From Microbacterium sp. UFMG61 (GTDB lineage Bacteria; Actinomycetota; Actinomycetes; Actinomycetales; Microbacteriaceae), in assembly GCF_015354505.1 (NCBI RefSeq), contig NZ_JACAFP010000012.1, positions 1 to 64,000 on the forward strand: a DNA stretch of 64,000 nucleotides, written 5' to 3'. The notes beneath the pieces are model-generated. The model was given only the letters and a program-made list of their open reading frames with translations, was not told the origin of the DNA and did no database searches. Positions 34,017 to 43,210 of the stretch are shown here, piece after piece. The stretch's first letter is position 1. Each line of letters opens with the position of its first letter. The position numbers and the translations under genes are program-made.

Positions 34017-34063
34017 ACCCTCGCGACGTTGTGGTCCGCCGCGCGCCCGGGCAGGATGAACGG

Positions 34064-34906
34064 ATGAATGCGCACGCGTGGTCCCAGATCCTGCAGGTGG
34101 GCGACGGCTTCCGTCTCGCTGACGTCGATCCGTCGAGCACGCCGGGCTATCACGGCAAGAAGGCCGACGGAGCCCGTGATCTCGCAAGCGGTCTCGACGA
34201 GCTCAACGACCTGCAGGAGCGCCTGTTCGCCGAGAGCCGGGTCGGGGTCGCGAAGGACTCGGTGCTGCTGATCCTGCAGGCCATGGACTCGGCCGGCAAG
34301 GGCGGGATCGTGCGGCACGTCGTGGGCGGGGTCGATCCACAGGGCGTGGCGCTCACGGCGTTCAAGGCGCCGACCGACGAGGAACGCGCCCACGACTTCC
34401 TCTGGCGGGTCGCGCCGAGACTGCCTCAGCCCGGCTACATCGGCGTCTTCGACCGCTCGCATTACGAAGACGTGCTCATCGGGCGGGTGCGCTCGCTCGC
34501 CCCGGCCGACGAGATCGAGCGTCGCTACGACGCGATCAACGACTTCGAGGCGCAGGCGGCGGCCGCGGGAACCCGCATCGTCAAGGTCATGCTGCACATC
34601 TCACCCGACGAGCAGAAGTCACGGCTCATGGAACGTCTCGACCGGCCGGACAAGCACTGGAAGTACAACCCCGGCGACGTGGACGAGCGTCTGCTGTGGG
34701 ACCGGTACATGGCCGCCTATCAGACGGTGTTCGAGCGCACCTCGACGTCGGTGGCACCCTGGCACGTGATCCCGGCGAACCACAAGTGGTACGCGCGTCT
34801 TGCCGTGCAGGAGCTGCTTCTCGCCGCGCTGCAGGGCATCGACCCGCAGTGGCCTGCCGCTGACTTCGATATCGCGGCCGAGAAGAAGCGCCTCGCCGCG
34901 AGCTGA
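34064..34906 (+). CDS. ppk2: Polyphosphate kinase 2 family protein
   Basis: A 280-residue PPK2-type P-loop enzyme that moves phosphate between polyphosphate and nucleotides. Walker A MDSAGKGG, Walker B FDRSHYEDVLIGRV and the lid region with RPDKHWKYNPGD are present. A single domain, so not the fused class II type. CAGGAT lies six bases before ATG 34064, a probable leaderless start. It converges on menF; a strong hairpin separates them. Confidence 0.92.
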   Translation: MNAHAWSQILQVGDGFRLADVDPSSTPGYHGKKADGARDLASGLDELNDLQERLFAESRVGVAKDSVLLILQAMDSAGKGGIVRHVVGGVDPQGVALTAFKAPTDEERAHDFLWRVAPRLPQPGYIGVFDRSHYEDVLIGRVRSLAPADEIERRYDAINDFEAQAAAAGTRIVKVMLHISPDEQKSRLMERLDRPDKHWKYNPGDVDERLLWDRYMAAYQTVFERTSTSVAPWHVIPANHKWYARLAVQELLLAALQGIDPQWPAADFDIAAEKKRLAAS

Positions 34907-34977
34907 GCTGCGGGCCGCGTTCACAAGTCAGCATGATCGCGGCAGGGTCGGCCGGATCGCGCCCGTCAGAGCCCGCC

Positions 34978-35004
34978 GTTCACGATTCATGCTGAATCGT
35001 GAAC
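34978..35004. terminator. Bidirectional terminator between ppk2 and menF
   Basis: A perfect 12-bp stem (GTTCACGATTCA / TGAATCGTGAAC) with a 3-base loop sits between two convergent stops. CCGCGTTCAC at 34916-34925 could pair instead with GTGAACGCGG at 34999-35008, giving a competing larger structure. Confidence 0.75.
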
Positions 35005-35020
35005 GCGGCGTCGCGGGCAC

Positions 35021-36307
35021 TCAGGCGAGCGCGTCGACCAGCGGGCGGAACTTGACCCGGGTCTCGAGCAGTTCCGATTCAGGATCCGACCCCGCCACGA
35101 TCCCTGCCCCCGCGTAGGCGGTGACGGCGAGTTCGGCGCCCTCGCCGGCGGTCGCGAACTGTGCGCAGCGCAGTGCGATGGCCCACTCTCCATTGCCGGC
35201 GGCATCGACCCAGCCGACCGGGCCGGCGTAGCGCCCGCGGTCGAACGGCTCCAGCTCGCGGATCGCCGCGATGGCCGCGGGGGTCGGTGTGCCGGCGACG
35301 GCGGCGGTCGGATGCAGCGCGCCCACCAGATCGAGCGACGAGCCGCCATCGGCCAGTTCTCCCTCGACGTCGGTCGCCAGGTGGAAGAGATTCGGGAGCT
35401 TCAGCAGGAACGGCTGCTCGCTCGCGGCGAGGACCCGTGTGTGCGGGCGCAGTGACGCGAGCACGCTCTGCACGGCGTACTGGTGCTCGTCGAGATCCTT
35501 CGTGCTCGAGGCCAGATGAGCGGATGCCTCGGTGTCGGCATCCGCGTCGGCGCCGCGTCCGATCGTCCCGGCCAGCACGCGCGCGGTCACGGAGCGCTCC
35601 TGCACGGTGACGAGGGTCTCGGGGCTCGCGCCGATCAGTCCGTCGACGGCGAACGCCCAGGTGTCGGGGTAGCCGGTCGAGAGCGCGCGCACGAGTCTGC
35701 GCAGGTCCGACCCGGCCGGGATGCTGCCGGTGAGGTCGCGCGCCAGCACGACCTTGCTCAGCTCACCCGCGGCGATGCGCTCGAGTGCGCGTCTCACGGA
35801 ATCCTGATATCCCTGCGGACTCTGGTCGCCCGGACCCACCGTGCCCGCCCAGTGCGGCCCATACTCCTGCGTCTCGGCATCCGGGAACACGCCAGCGGTG
35901 TCGGTGCCGGTGTCGGTGTCGGTGCTGGCCGTGCGTCGGATGCTCGTGACCCACGTCCGCCCGCGGTGCCTGCCGACGATCAGCGACGGCACGATCAGCA
36001 CGCTGTCCGCCGCCGAGTCCTCGTCGAACGTCAGCGCTCCGAAGGCCACGAGCCCCGTGCCCGGCAGTGTCAGGGGGTCGGTGATCTCGGCATCCTGTGC
36101 GAGGTCGCGCCATGCGGTCGCGATCGCCTGGGATCGCAGCTGCTCCGTGCCCGCGGGAACCCTGATGGTCGCCACGATGCCGCCGTCGACCGCCACGATG
36201 CCGTCGCCGCGGCGCAGCCACGCGAGGGGATTCGCCGGGTCGGCATAGGCCAGGAGATCCTCGACCGGATCGATCTCACGAGTCTCCACGACCAGCCTGC
36301 TGCTCAC
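35021..36307 (-). CDS. menF: Isochorismate synthase
   Basis: A 428-residue chorismate-utilising enzyme converting chorismate to isochorismate for menaquinone. The C-terminal catalytic domain (residues 165-425) contains ERIAAGELSKVVLARDL, ASPETLVTV, VLAGTIGRG, LHPTAAVAGTP and YAGAGIVAGSDPESE. A short Thr/Asp repeat near residue 130 (TDTDTGTDT) lies in a linker. TAGGCT is six bases before GTG 36307 on the minus strand, a leaderless start. A salicylate-pathway role is unlikely since no partner lyase is nearby. Confidence 0.92.
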   Translation of the reverse strand: MSSRLVVETREIDPVEDLLAYADPANPLAWLRRGDGIVAVDGGIVATIRVPAGTEQLRSQAIATAWRDLAQDAEITDPLTLPGTGLVAFGALTFDEDSAADSVLIVPSLIVGRHRGRTWVTSIRRTASTDTDTGTDTAGVFPDAETQEYGPHWAGTVGPGDQSPQGYQDSVRRALERIAAGELSKVVLARDLTGSIPAGSDLRRLVRALSTGYPDTWAFAVDGLIGASPETLVTVQERSVTARVLAGTIGRGADADADTEASAHLASSTKDLDEHQYAVQSVLASLRPHTRVLAASEQPFLLKLPNLFHLATDVEGELADGGSSLDLVGALHPTAAVAGTPTPAAIAAIRELEPFDRGRYAGPVGWVDAAGNGEWAIALRCAQFATAGEGAELAVTAYAGAGIVAGSDPESELLETRVKFRPLVDALA

Positions 36308-36410
36308 CTCTCCAGCCTAGTTCCCCTGTTCCCGACCGGCCTCGCCGCGGCGCAGGACGTAATCGGTCGAGACCGCCCTTCCGTCGCGAGACCCGCGACC
36401 GCGACAGGGG

Positions 36411-36524
36411 TTTCGCTGCGCAAGGGCGGTTTCGCCGCGGAGGGGCGGTTTCGCTTCGGAAGGGCGGTTTCGCTTCGGAAGGGGGGTTTCGCTTCGGAAG
36501 GGGGGTTTCGCTTCGGAAGGGCGG
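36411..36524. repeat. 19-bp tandem repeat array in divergent promoter
   Basis: Six units spaced exactly 19 bp apart (TTTCGC at 36411, 36430, 36449, 36468, 36487, 36506), consensus TTTCGCTTCGGAAGGGCGG. The array ends two bases before the TACGCT -10 of the DUF402 gene, so its last units occupy the -35 region. CCGCCCTTCCG near 36373 is an inverted copy of the unit's right part. Confidence 0.9.
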
Positions 36525-36539
36525 CTTACGCTGGGGGCC

Positions 36540-37103
36540 ATGAGTGACGCACGCCCCGCCCCCGGCACCGAGATGGTCTTCCAGTGGAGCAAGTGGGACG
36601 GCTCTCCGCACTGGCGTCACGAGTGCGTCTACCTCGGCTCCGACGACTGGGGCGATTGGGTCGGACAGCCCGCGGGGTGGCACAGCGCTCGTCCGGGGGC
36701 GGCGTTCGACGCGGCGACCCCGAACGTCACTCTCATCCCTCGGCAGCCCGACTACGCGCTGACGGTGAACCGCGACCATCCGAAGGGGATGCGCGTCTAC
36801 ATCGACCTCGGGTGGGACATCGGCTGGTCCGACGATCCGCTGCTCGCGGTCGGGATCGACATGGACCTCGACGTCGTGCGGGTCATCGGAGAGCGCGGCA
36901 CCTGGGTCGACGATCGTGACGAGTGGGCTGAGCACAGTGCGCGGTTCGGGTATCCGGCCGACGTCATGACGCGCCTCGAAGACCTGGCGCTCGACCTCGA
37001 GCACAGGGTTCGGGCGCAGACGGCTCCTTTCGACGACGCGACCGCCGATGTCTGGCTCGATCGTCTGGATGCTCTGCGGCTGGCGCCCAGGGCTCGCGCC
37101 TAG
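36540..37103 (+). CDS. DUF402 domain-containing protein
   Basis: A 187-residue protein with a DUF402-like core (YLGSDDWGDWVGQPAGW; RVYIDLGWDIGW; DMDLDVVRV). Some family members are nucleotide phosphatases or RNA-linked; the substrate here is unknown. TACGCT lies seven bases before ATG 36540, a leaderless start, with a 19-bp repeat array directly upstream. menG follows after nine bases but with its own -10. Confidence 0.85.
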   Translation: MSDARPAPGTEMVFQWSKWDGSPHWRHECVYLGSDDWGDWVGQPAGWHSARPGAAFDAATPNVTLIPRQPDYALTVNRDHPKGMRVYIDLGWDIGWSDDPLLAVGIDMDLDVVRVIGERGTWVDDRDEWAEHSARFGYPADVMTRLEDLALDLEHRVRAQTAPFDDATADVWLDRLDALRLAPRARA

Positions 37104-37112
37104 ACTGGACCC
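37101..37112 (+). promoter_or_regulatory. Leaderless promoter -10 of menG
   Basis: TAGACT (37101-37106), six bases, then GTG 37113. The hexamer overlaps the stop codon of the DUF402 gene (TAG at 37101-37103). Confidence 0.55.
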
Positions 37113-37847
37113 GTGACCCCGAACGAAGCCAACCGCGCCGATCTCGGCAAGGACCCCGCCCGCGTCAGCGGCATGTTCGACCAGGTCGCCGCGGGCTACG
37201 ACCGCACGAACACGGCGATGACCGTCGGCAACGATGCACTCTGGCGTGCGGCCACGACCCGCGCCGTCGCTCCGAAGCCGGGGGAGAAGATCCTCGACCT
37301 CGGTGCGGGCACCGCGTCGTCGTCGGCATCCCTCGCGCGCAGCGGCGCGCAGGTCGTTGCCGCCGACTTCTCGCCGGGCATGCTCGCCGAGGGGCAGCGC
37401 CGCCACGGCAGCATCCGCAATCTCTCGTTCGTGCAGGCGGATGCCACTGACCTGCCCTTCGATGACGAGGAGTTCGACGCCGTCACGATGTCGTACGCGC
37501 TGCGCAACGTCAACGACCCGAAGAAGGCGTTGCGCGAACTGCTCCGCGTGACCAAGCCCGGCGGTCGCCTCGTCATCAACGAGTTCTCCACTCCGCCGAG
37601 CGGACTCTTCCGCGCCGGGTACCGCTTCTACAACTCGCAGGTGCTGCCGCGCGTGGCCCGCGTCGCGGGGACCAACGGCGACGCATACGACTACCTCAAC
37701 GAGTCGATCCGCGACTGGCCCGACCAGAAGAAGCTCGCCTCGTGGATCCGCGAGGCCGGCTGGACGGACGTCGCCTACCGCAATCTCTCCTTCGGCATCG
37801 TGGCCCTGCACCGTGCACGCAAGCCCGAAGCGAGCACATCCGCGTGA
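37113..37847 (+). CDS. menG: Demethylmenaquinone methyltransferase
   Basis: A 244-residue UbiE/MenG SAM methyltransferase performing the last step of menaquinone synthesis. MFDQVAAGYDRTN, ILDLGAGTASSSASLA (SAM motif I), FDAVTMSYALRNVND and GGRLVINEFSTP are the family motifs. It precedes the polyprenyl synthase gene that makes the side chain. Confidence 0.95.
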   Translation: MTPNEANRADLGKDPARVSGMFDQVAAGYDRTNTAMTVGNDALWRAATTRAVAPKPGEKILDLGAGTASSSASLARSGAQVVAADFSPGMLAEGQRRHGSIRNLSFVQADATDLPFDDEEFDAVTMSYALRNVNDPKKALRELLRVTKPGGRLVINEFSTPPSGLFRAGYRFYNSQVLPRVARVAGTNGDAYDYLNESIRDWPDQKKLASWIREAGWTDVAYRNLSFGIVALHRARKPEASTSA

Positions 37848-37878
37848 GCACGTCGAGATCCAGCACGCCCGACGACGG

Positions 37879-37890
37879 TAGGGTGAGAGC
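37879..37890 (+). promoter_or_regulatory. Leaderless promoter -10 of polyprenyl synthase gene
   Basis: TAGGGT (37879-37884), six bases, then GTG 37891. Confidence 0.55.
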
Positions 37891-38952
37891 GTGACTTCGA
37901 GCCGCGTAGCCCCTGGTTCGCGACTGGCGAGCCGTCTCGGTTTCAGCGACCGTGTCTTCATCGGCACTGCGGGCCGTCGTGTCGCGCAGGCGATCGAAGA
38001 CGGTCTCGAGAAGGTCGAGACGGGCCTCGCAGACGACGTGCGCGTCGCCGATCCGCTGGCCGACGCCGCGAGTCGGTATCTGTACGAGGCCGGAGGCAAG
38101 CGCATCCGTCCCGTGCTCACGCTGCTCGCCGCCCAGCTCGGCGACGGCAACACCGAACAGGTGATCGACGTCGCCAAGGCGCTCGAGATCACCCACCTCG
38201 GCTCGCTGTACCACGACGACGTCATGGACGGCGCCGACCGCCGCCGCGGCGTGCCCGCGGCGCAGACGGTGTGGGGCAACAACATCGCCATCCTCACCGG
38301 CGACATCCTGTTCTCGCGTGCGAGCCAGCTCATGTCGCGTCTGGGCGAACGGGCGATCCGCCTGCAGGCCGACACGTTCGAGCGACTCGTCCTCGGGCAG
38401 ATGCACGAGACGATCGGTGCACAGCCCGACGACGACCCCATCGAGTTCTACATCCAGGTGCTGGCTGACAAGACCGGCTCTCTGATCGCGGCGGCCACGC
38501 AGGGCGGAGTCATCTTCTCGAACGCGCCCGCGCAGTACGAAGAGCCGCTGCGCGTCTACGGCGAGAAGATCGGCGTGGCGTTCCAGCTGCTCGACGACGT
38601 GATCGACCTCTCGGCCAAGCCTGAGGACACCGGCAAGGTGCCCGGCACCGACCTGCGCGCCGGCGTGCCCACCATGCCGTATCTGCTGCTCAAGGCCGAG
38701 ACCGACGACGCGTCGATCGACCTCGCCGCCCGCATCGACGACGGCGTCGCCCGCATCGCCGAGGGAGCGGACCCGTCGATCCTCGACGGACCGCTCACCG
38801 AGCTGCGCGATCACGCAGGCACTCAGAAGACCCTCGCGCTCGCGCATTCCTGGACTCAGGATGCGATCGACGCGCTCGCCCCGCTTCCGCGTGGCACCGT
38901 GCGCGAGGCGCTGACGCGCTTCGCCGAGACCCTCGTCGAACGCTCCAGCTGA
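37891..38952 (+). CDS. Polyprenyl diphosphate synthase (menaquinone side chain)
   Basis: A 353-residue trans-prenyltransferase. GGKRIRPVLTLL, the first Asp-rich motif in YHDDVMDGADRRRG and the second in QLLDDVIDLSA are intact. It would condense isopentenyl diphosphate into the C35-C50 chain used by MenA; chain length cannot be told from sequence alone. It follows menG with a separate leaderless promoter. Confidence 0.92.
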   Translation: MTSSRVAPGSRLASRLGFSDRVFIGTAGRRVAQAIEDGLEKVETGLADDVRVADPLADAASRYLYEAGGKRIRPVLTLLAAQLGDGNTEQVIDVAKALEITHLGSLYHDDVMDGADRRRGVPAAQTVWGNNIAILTGDILFSRASQLMSRLGERAIRLQADTFERLVLGQMHETIGAQPDDDPIEFYIQVLADKTGSLIAAATQGGVIFSNAPAQYEEPLRVYGEKIGVAFQLLDDVIDLSAKPEDTGKVPGTDLRAGVPTMPYLLLKAETDDASIDLAARIDDGVARIAEGADPSILDGPLTELRDHAGTQKTLALAHSWTQDAIDALAPLPRGTVREALTRFAETLVERSS

Positions 38953-39010
38953 TCGTGCCGCGGCCCCGCGCCGCATGCACCTGACGTGACGGCTCACGAA
39001 AGGACCCCCT

Positions 39011-40405
39011 ATGACCAAGCTCAGACTGGCCATCGTCGGAGCGGGCCCGGCCGGCATCTACGCCGCCGACATCCTGCTGAAGGCCGAGCGCAAGTTCGAC
39101 GTCTCCATCGATCTCTTCGAGCAGTTGCCGGCGCCCTACGGACTCGTCCGCTATGGCGTCGCGCCTGACCACCCGCGCATCAAGGGCATCATCAATGCGC
39201 TGCGCGATGTGCTCGACCGTGGTGACATCCGCCTGTTCGGCAACGTGCGCTTCGGTGAGGACATCACGCTCGACGACCTCAAGAAGCACTACAACGCGGT
39301 GATCTTCGCCACCGGAGCGATCCGCGACACCACCCTCGACATCCCCGGCATCGACGCGGTCGCCTCGTACGGCGCCGCCGACTACGTCAGCTGGTTCGAC
39401 GGCCACCCCGACGTGCCGCGCGAGTGGCCGCTGGACGCCGCTTCGGTCGGCGTGCTGGGCAACGGCAACGTCGCTCTCGACGTCGCGCGCATGCTGGCGA
39501 AGCACGCCGAGGATCTGCTCGTGACGGAGGTGCCCGAGAACGTCTACGAGGGGCTCAAGGCCAGCGAGGTGACCGATGTGCACGTCTTCGGACGCCGCGG
39601 ACCCGCACAGGTGAAGTTCACGCCGCTCGAGCTGCGTGAGCTGGGCGAACTGCGCGACGTCGACATGGTCGTCTACGACGAGGACTTCGACTACGACGAG
39701 GCATCGAAGGATGCCGTGGCCAGCAACAAGCAGGTCATGGTCATCGACCGCATCCTGCAGTCGTGGCGCAAGCGCCCGTCGGTCAACGACGCCAGAGGCG
39801 ATGAGAACAACGTCGGTGGCACGGCATCGCGTCGTCTGCACCTGCACTTCTGGGCCCGTCCGGTCGAGGTCCGCAAGGACGAGGCAGGGCGCGTCGCCGC
39901 GCTCGTCTACGAGCGCACGAAGCCCGACGGTCAGGGCGGTGCCGTGGGCACCGGCGAGATGCGCGAGGTCCCTCTGCAGGCGCTCTACCGCGCGATCGGC
40001 TACTTCGGTTCGCCGCTGCCGGGTGTGCCGTTCGACAAGAAGCACGGTGTGATCCCGAACCGCGAGGGCCAGGTGCTCGCGAAGGACTCGAACCAGCAGA
40101 TGACCGGCATCTACGCGACCGGCTGGATCAAGCGCGGACCCGTCGGCCTGATCGGCCACACCAAGTCGGATGCGATGGAGACCGTGCGTCACATCATCAA
40201 CGACCAGGGCTCGTGGTGGCACCCGGAGGACCCGTCCGAAGAGGCGATCCCCGCGCTGCTGCAGGAGCGCGGCGTGAAGTGGACGGACCTCGACGGCTGG
40301 CACCGCCTCGACGAGCACGAGATCTCTCTCGGCGCACCGCACGAGCGCGCCCGCGTCAAGGTCGTGCCGCGTGACGAGATGGTGCGCGTCTCGCGAGGTG
40401 AGTGA
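39011..40405 (+). CDS. Ferredoxin/adrenodoxin-NADP reductase-like flavoprotein
   Basis: A 464-residue FAD/NAD(P) oxidoreductase of the FprA/adrenodoxin reductase type. FAD motif IVGAGPAGIYAADILL at the N-terminus, APDHPRIKGI, the NADP motif VLGNGNVALDVARMLA near residue 155, and the C-terminal ATGWIKRGPVGLIGHTK FAD-contact segment match. It would pass electrons from NADPH to a ferredoxin. GAAAGGA precedes ATG 39011. A terminator hairpin follows. Confidence 0.92.
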   Translation: MTKLRLAIVGAGPAGIYAADILLKAERKFDVSIDLFEQLPAPYGLVRYGVAPDHPRIKGIINALRDVLDRGDIRLFGNVRFGEDITLDDLKKHYNAVIFATGAIRDTTLDIPGIDAVASYGAADYVSWFDGHPDVPREWPLDAASVGVLGNGNVALDVARMLAKHAEDLLVTEVPENVYEGLKASEVTDVHVFGRRGPAQVKFTPLELRELGELRDVDMVVYDEDFDYDEASKDAVASNKQVMVIDRILQSWRKRPSVNDARGDENNVGGTASRRLHLHFWARPVEVRKDEAGRVAALVYERTKPDGQGGAVGTGEMREVPLQALYRAIGYFGSPLPGVPFDKKHGVIPNREGQVLAKDSNQQMTGIYATGWIKRGPVGLIGHTKSDAMETVRHIINDQGSWWHPEDPSEEAIPALLQERGVKWTDLDGWHRLDEHEISLGAPHERARVKVVPRDEMVRVSRGE

Positions 40406-40421
40406 CCGTCACAGAATCGTT

Positions 40422-40450
40422 GTGTGCCCTCCGCTTGTCGGAGGGCACAC
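40422..40450 (+). terminator. Intrinsic terminator after ferredoxin reductase gene
   Basis: Perfect 12-bp stem GTGTGCCCTCCG / CGGAGGGCACAC, 5-base loop, followed by GTCTTT. It ends six bases before the -10 of the next gene. Confidence 0.85.
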
Positions 40451-40467
40451 GTCTTTAGGCTGGGCGC

Positions 40468-41520
40468 ATGCGTCTGCGTCTGCGTCCACTTCTCGTTCTC
40501 GGCACCGTCGCCGCGATCGTCCTCGCCGGATGCACGGCGCAGCCCGCGCCGAAGCCGGAGCCGACCATGTCGGAGTCCGACGCCGTGACGCCGACCCCGA
40601 CCCCGACCGCCGAACCGATCGCGACGCCGGAGCCGGCCTTCGACGTGACCTGCGACGATGTGGCTGCAGAGATGTCGGCGCTGTTCGGCGAACCGTCGAG
40701 TCCTGTCGAGCCGGTGCTGTCCGTCGTGTCGACGATGAGCTGGATCCCGGGGCCGGCTCAGTACATGTTCCAGCAGGTGGGCGGAATCGCGTGCACCGCC
40801 GGCGAGGAGGCCGACCGCAGGTGGGAGGTCACGATCGTCCCCGATGCGCAGACCGTGATCGAGGGCGCGACCGAGCGACAGGGGTACTGGGGCGAGCAGG
40901 CAGGCTGCGTCGAAGGCATCTGCACGTTCGAGTTTCCGGATGGCGATGTGCTGCTCTCGGCCACGGTGTTCGAGCCGGGTATCGCTGCGGACGAGACTGC
41001 ACGAGTGGACGAGGCGATGCGTCGACTCGCCGCCGATGCGGCAGCGACCCTGCGGGATGTCGAGCACATCGACAGCGACATCGTCGGAGCGCCGTGCGAG
41101 AGGTACATCACAGAGCAGCAGGTGAACGAGCAGTTCGGGGTGTCGGATGCGACGCTCTACACGGACTTCGGCGGATGGGGCATCCCGGCCGAGATCTATC
41201 ACGTCGCCAACGGCGCCCGGATCTGCATGTACCGCACGTCGGCGGGCGAGTACGAAGGACCCACCTATCTTCTCTTGACCGCTCTTCCCGGCGGCGCCTG
41301 GGCGTTCGAGCAGCAGGCAGGCGATCCGGCGACCGTCGAGGGTGCGGATGCCGCTAAGACGAGCACCGGCGAGCACGGAGAGAGCTTCCTCGACGTGCAG
41401 GTCGGAGGGGACTGGATCAGGCTCGTCACATACGACGACGGCTCCGGTGCGGCCGACCCCACGCCGTCGGCGGAGTCGGTGGTGCGCAACCTCACAGTGG
41501 GGCAGCCCGCTCCTCAGTAG
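40468..41520 (+). CDS. Hypothetical lipoprotein
   Basis: A 350-residue protein with a lipoprotein signal (VAAIVLAGC lipobox, Cys about 23) and a Pro/Thr-rich linker (TPTPTPTAEP) before a globular domain with six Cys that could form disulfides outside the cell. No family recognised. TAGGCT lies six bases before ATG 40468, a leaderless start. A similar promoter precedes the next hydrolase gene, so they are separately transcribed. Confidence 0.8.
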   Translation: MRLRLRPLLVLGTVAAIVLAGCTAQPAPKPEPTMSESDAVTPTPTPTAEPIATPEPAFDVTCDDVAAEMSALFGEPSSPVEPVLSVVSTMSWIPGPAQYMFQQVGGIACTAGEEADRRWEVTIVPDAQTVIEGATERQGYWGEQAGCVEGICTFEFPDGDVLLSATVFEPGIAADETARVDEAMRRLAADAAATLRDVEHIDSDIVGAPCERYITEQQVNEQFGVSDATLYTDFGGWGIPAEIYHVANGARICMYRTSAGEYEGPTYLLLTALPGGAWAFEQQAGDPATVEGADAAKTSTGEHGESFLDVQVGGDWIRLVTYDDGSGAADPTPSAESVVRNLTVGQPAPQ

Positions 41521-41548
41521 CCTGCGGCTCGTGGGCTAGCCTGGCCGC

Positions 41549-42568
41549 ATGACTGACTGGAGACCCGACGTCCTCGGCGACGAGTTCGAGCAGCTGACGC
41601 TCGAGCTCGGAGAGGACGACGAGGGGCCGGTCGTCGCCACCCTCGTGCGCGCGCTTCCGGGCGAGCAGCCGTGGTGGGATCTTCGCCGATGGGGGAGTGC
41701 GCTGCGGCGCAGGCCGCTGAACGACGTCGATGTGCTCTACGTACATGGGTGGTCGGACTACTTCTTCCAGAAACGGCTCGCTCGGTTCTGGACCGCCCGT
41801 GGCGCGCGCTTCTTCGCACTCGACCTGCGCAAGTACGGCCGGAGTCTGCGCGATGGTCAGACGCCCGGGTACATCACCGACCTCGCGACCTACGACGAAG
41901 ACATCGCAGCAGCCCTCGATGCGATGGGGCGCGGTGCGGAGGGGGCTTCCTCGACGCGCCGGCTCGTCCTGCTCGGACACTCGACCGGTGGGCTCACGCT
42001 CAGCCTGTGGGCGTCACGTCACCCCGACACGGCTGACGCCGTGATCCTGAACAGTCCGTGGCTCGAGTTCCAGGTCGCGTCGGCCCGGCCGCTGATCGCG
42101 CCCGTCGCGGAACTCCAGGCGCGCTGGGCGCCCCGCGAGGTGGCGCCCCAAGTCGACCTCGGCTTCTACACCCGCGCACAGCAGGAGGTGGCCGACCCTG
42201 ATGACCCGGTCGAGACCAACCCGCTGTGGCGCCCCGCACAGACGATGGCGGTGCACGCCGGATGGTTCCACGCGATCCTGACGGGACACGCGACGGTGGC
42301 GCACGGGCTCACGATCGATGCGCCCGTGTGCGTCTTGCTGTCGTCGAGATCGGCGACGCCCACGCGATGGTCGGAGGATCTGACCCGTGCCGACTCCGTG
42401 CTGGTCGTCGACGATATCGCTCGCGCGGCGCTGAAGCTCGGAACCTCGGTCACCGTCGAGCGGATCGACGGTGCTCTGCACGATGTCTTCCTCTCTCGCC
42501 ATGAGGCGAGAGAGGAAGCCTATCGTCGTCTCGATCGGTGGGTCAGAGGCTGGTCGGCCGTGGGCTGA
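41549..42568 (+). CDS. Alpha/beta hydrolase
   Basis: A 339-residue serine hydrolase. The nucleophile elbow GHSTGG (LLGHSTGGLTLSLW), an early VLYVHGWSDYFF oxyanion segment and a late DGALHDVFLSRHEA His give a complete triad pattern; the acid is likely in the VLLSSRSATPTRWSED region. Resembles lysophospholipase/esterase-type enzymes; substrate unknown. TAGCCT is six bases before ATG 41549. It converges with a GntR gene six bases away. Confidence 0.88.
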   Translation: MTDWRPDVLGDEFEQLTLELGEDDEGPVVATLVRALPGEQPWWDLRRWGSALRRRPLNDVDVLYVHGWSDYFFQKRLARFWTARGARFFALDLRKYGRSLRDGQTPGYITDLATYDEDIAAALDAMGRGAEGASSTRRLVLLGHSTGGLTLSLWASRHPDTADAVILNSPWLEFQVASARPLIAPVAELQARWAPREVAPQVDLGFYTRAQQEVADPDDPVETNPLWRPAQTMAVHAGWFHAILTGHATVAHGLTIDAPVCVLLSSRSATPTRWSEDLTRADSVLVVDDIARAALKLGTSVTVERIDGALHDVFLSRHEAREEAYRRLDRWVRGWSAVG

Positions 42569-42574
42569 ACGGCC

Positions 42575-43210
42575 TCACACGTAGTACATCGCGCGAGCGA
42601 GGCGCTCGGCGTCGTCGGCATCGCCGCTCAGGACCGCCGCGCGGAAATCGCGGTAGACCTGCAACATGCGCGCACGGTCCCCTTCGGGCAGGGTCCACGA
42701 GCGGAGATTGCGGAACAGCGCCATGCTCGCGTCATTGATGAGCACCTGGTGCTGGACGTTGCGGCTGCGATCGCTGAGGAAGGAGAAGACCTCCCAGCGT
42801 GCGTCGGACAACTGCTCGCCGTCGTCGAGCGCACTGCACATCCTGTCGACGAGAGTCGCGAGTTCCTCGCGCTCGTCCTGCGTCATCCGGCTCACCCCCA
42901 TGCGAGCGGAGACGCCGGCCTGATAGCCCGCGAACTCGAGGGTCTGCTCGACGACCTCGGGTGTGACCGTCGTGACCTCGGTGTACCTGCTCGGGTACAT
43001 CGTGACGAGTCCGAGCCGCTCGAGTCGCTGCAGCGCCTCGCGCACCGGAGTGCGCGACACGTGCAGTTCTTCGGCGACGTCGACATCGCGGATGCGATGC
43101 CCGGGTTCCAGCACGCCGTCGACGATCTGCGCCCCGATGTGCTGGAAGACCTCCTCTGCCAATAACTGCTTACTCTCTCGAATACTCGTCATCGAGCTGT
43201 TGCTGATCAT
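42575..43210 (-). CDS. GntR family regulator (FCD domain)
   Basis: A 211-residue FadR-subfamily regulator: wHTH in residues 18-80 (HVSRTPVREALQRLERLGL) and a helical FCD effector domain, in which metal-binding His residues are not obvious. Usually controls catabolism of organic acids or sugars. ATG 43210 is used; ATG 43192 in frame is possible. It is divergent from a second GntR/FCD gene, with 497 bp between. Confidence 0.88.
   Translation of the reverse strand: MISNSSMTSIRESKQLLAEEVFQHIGAQIVDGVLEPGHRIRDVDVAEELHVSRTPVREALQRLERLGLVTMYPSRYTEVTTVTPEVVEQTLEFAGYQAGVSARMGVSRMTQDEREELATLVDRMCSALDDGEQLSDARWEVFSFLSDRSRNVQHQVLINDASMALFRNLRSWTLPEGDRARMLQVYRDFRAAVLSGDADDAERLARAMYYV

Noticed and set aside
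36411-36524. 19-bp repeats as a CRISPR array
   Set aside because: The units are contiguous with no unique spacers and no cas genes are in the window.
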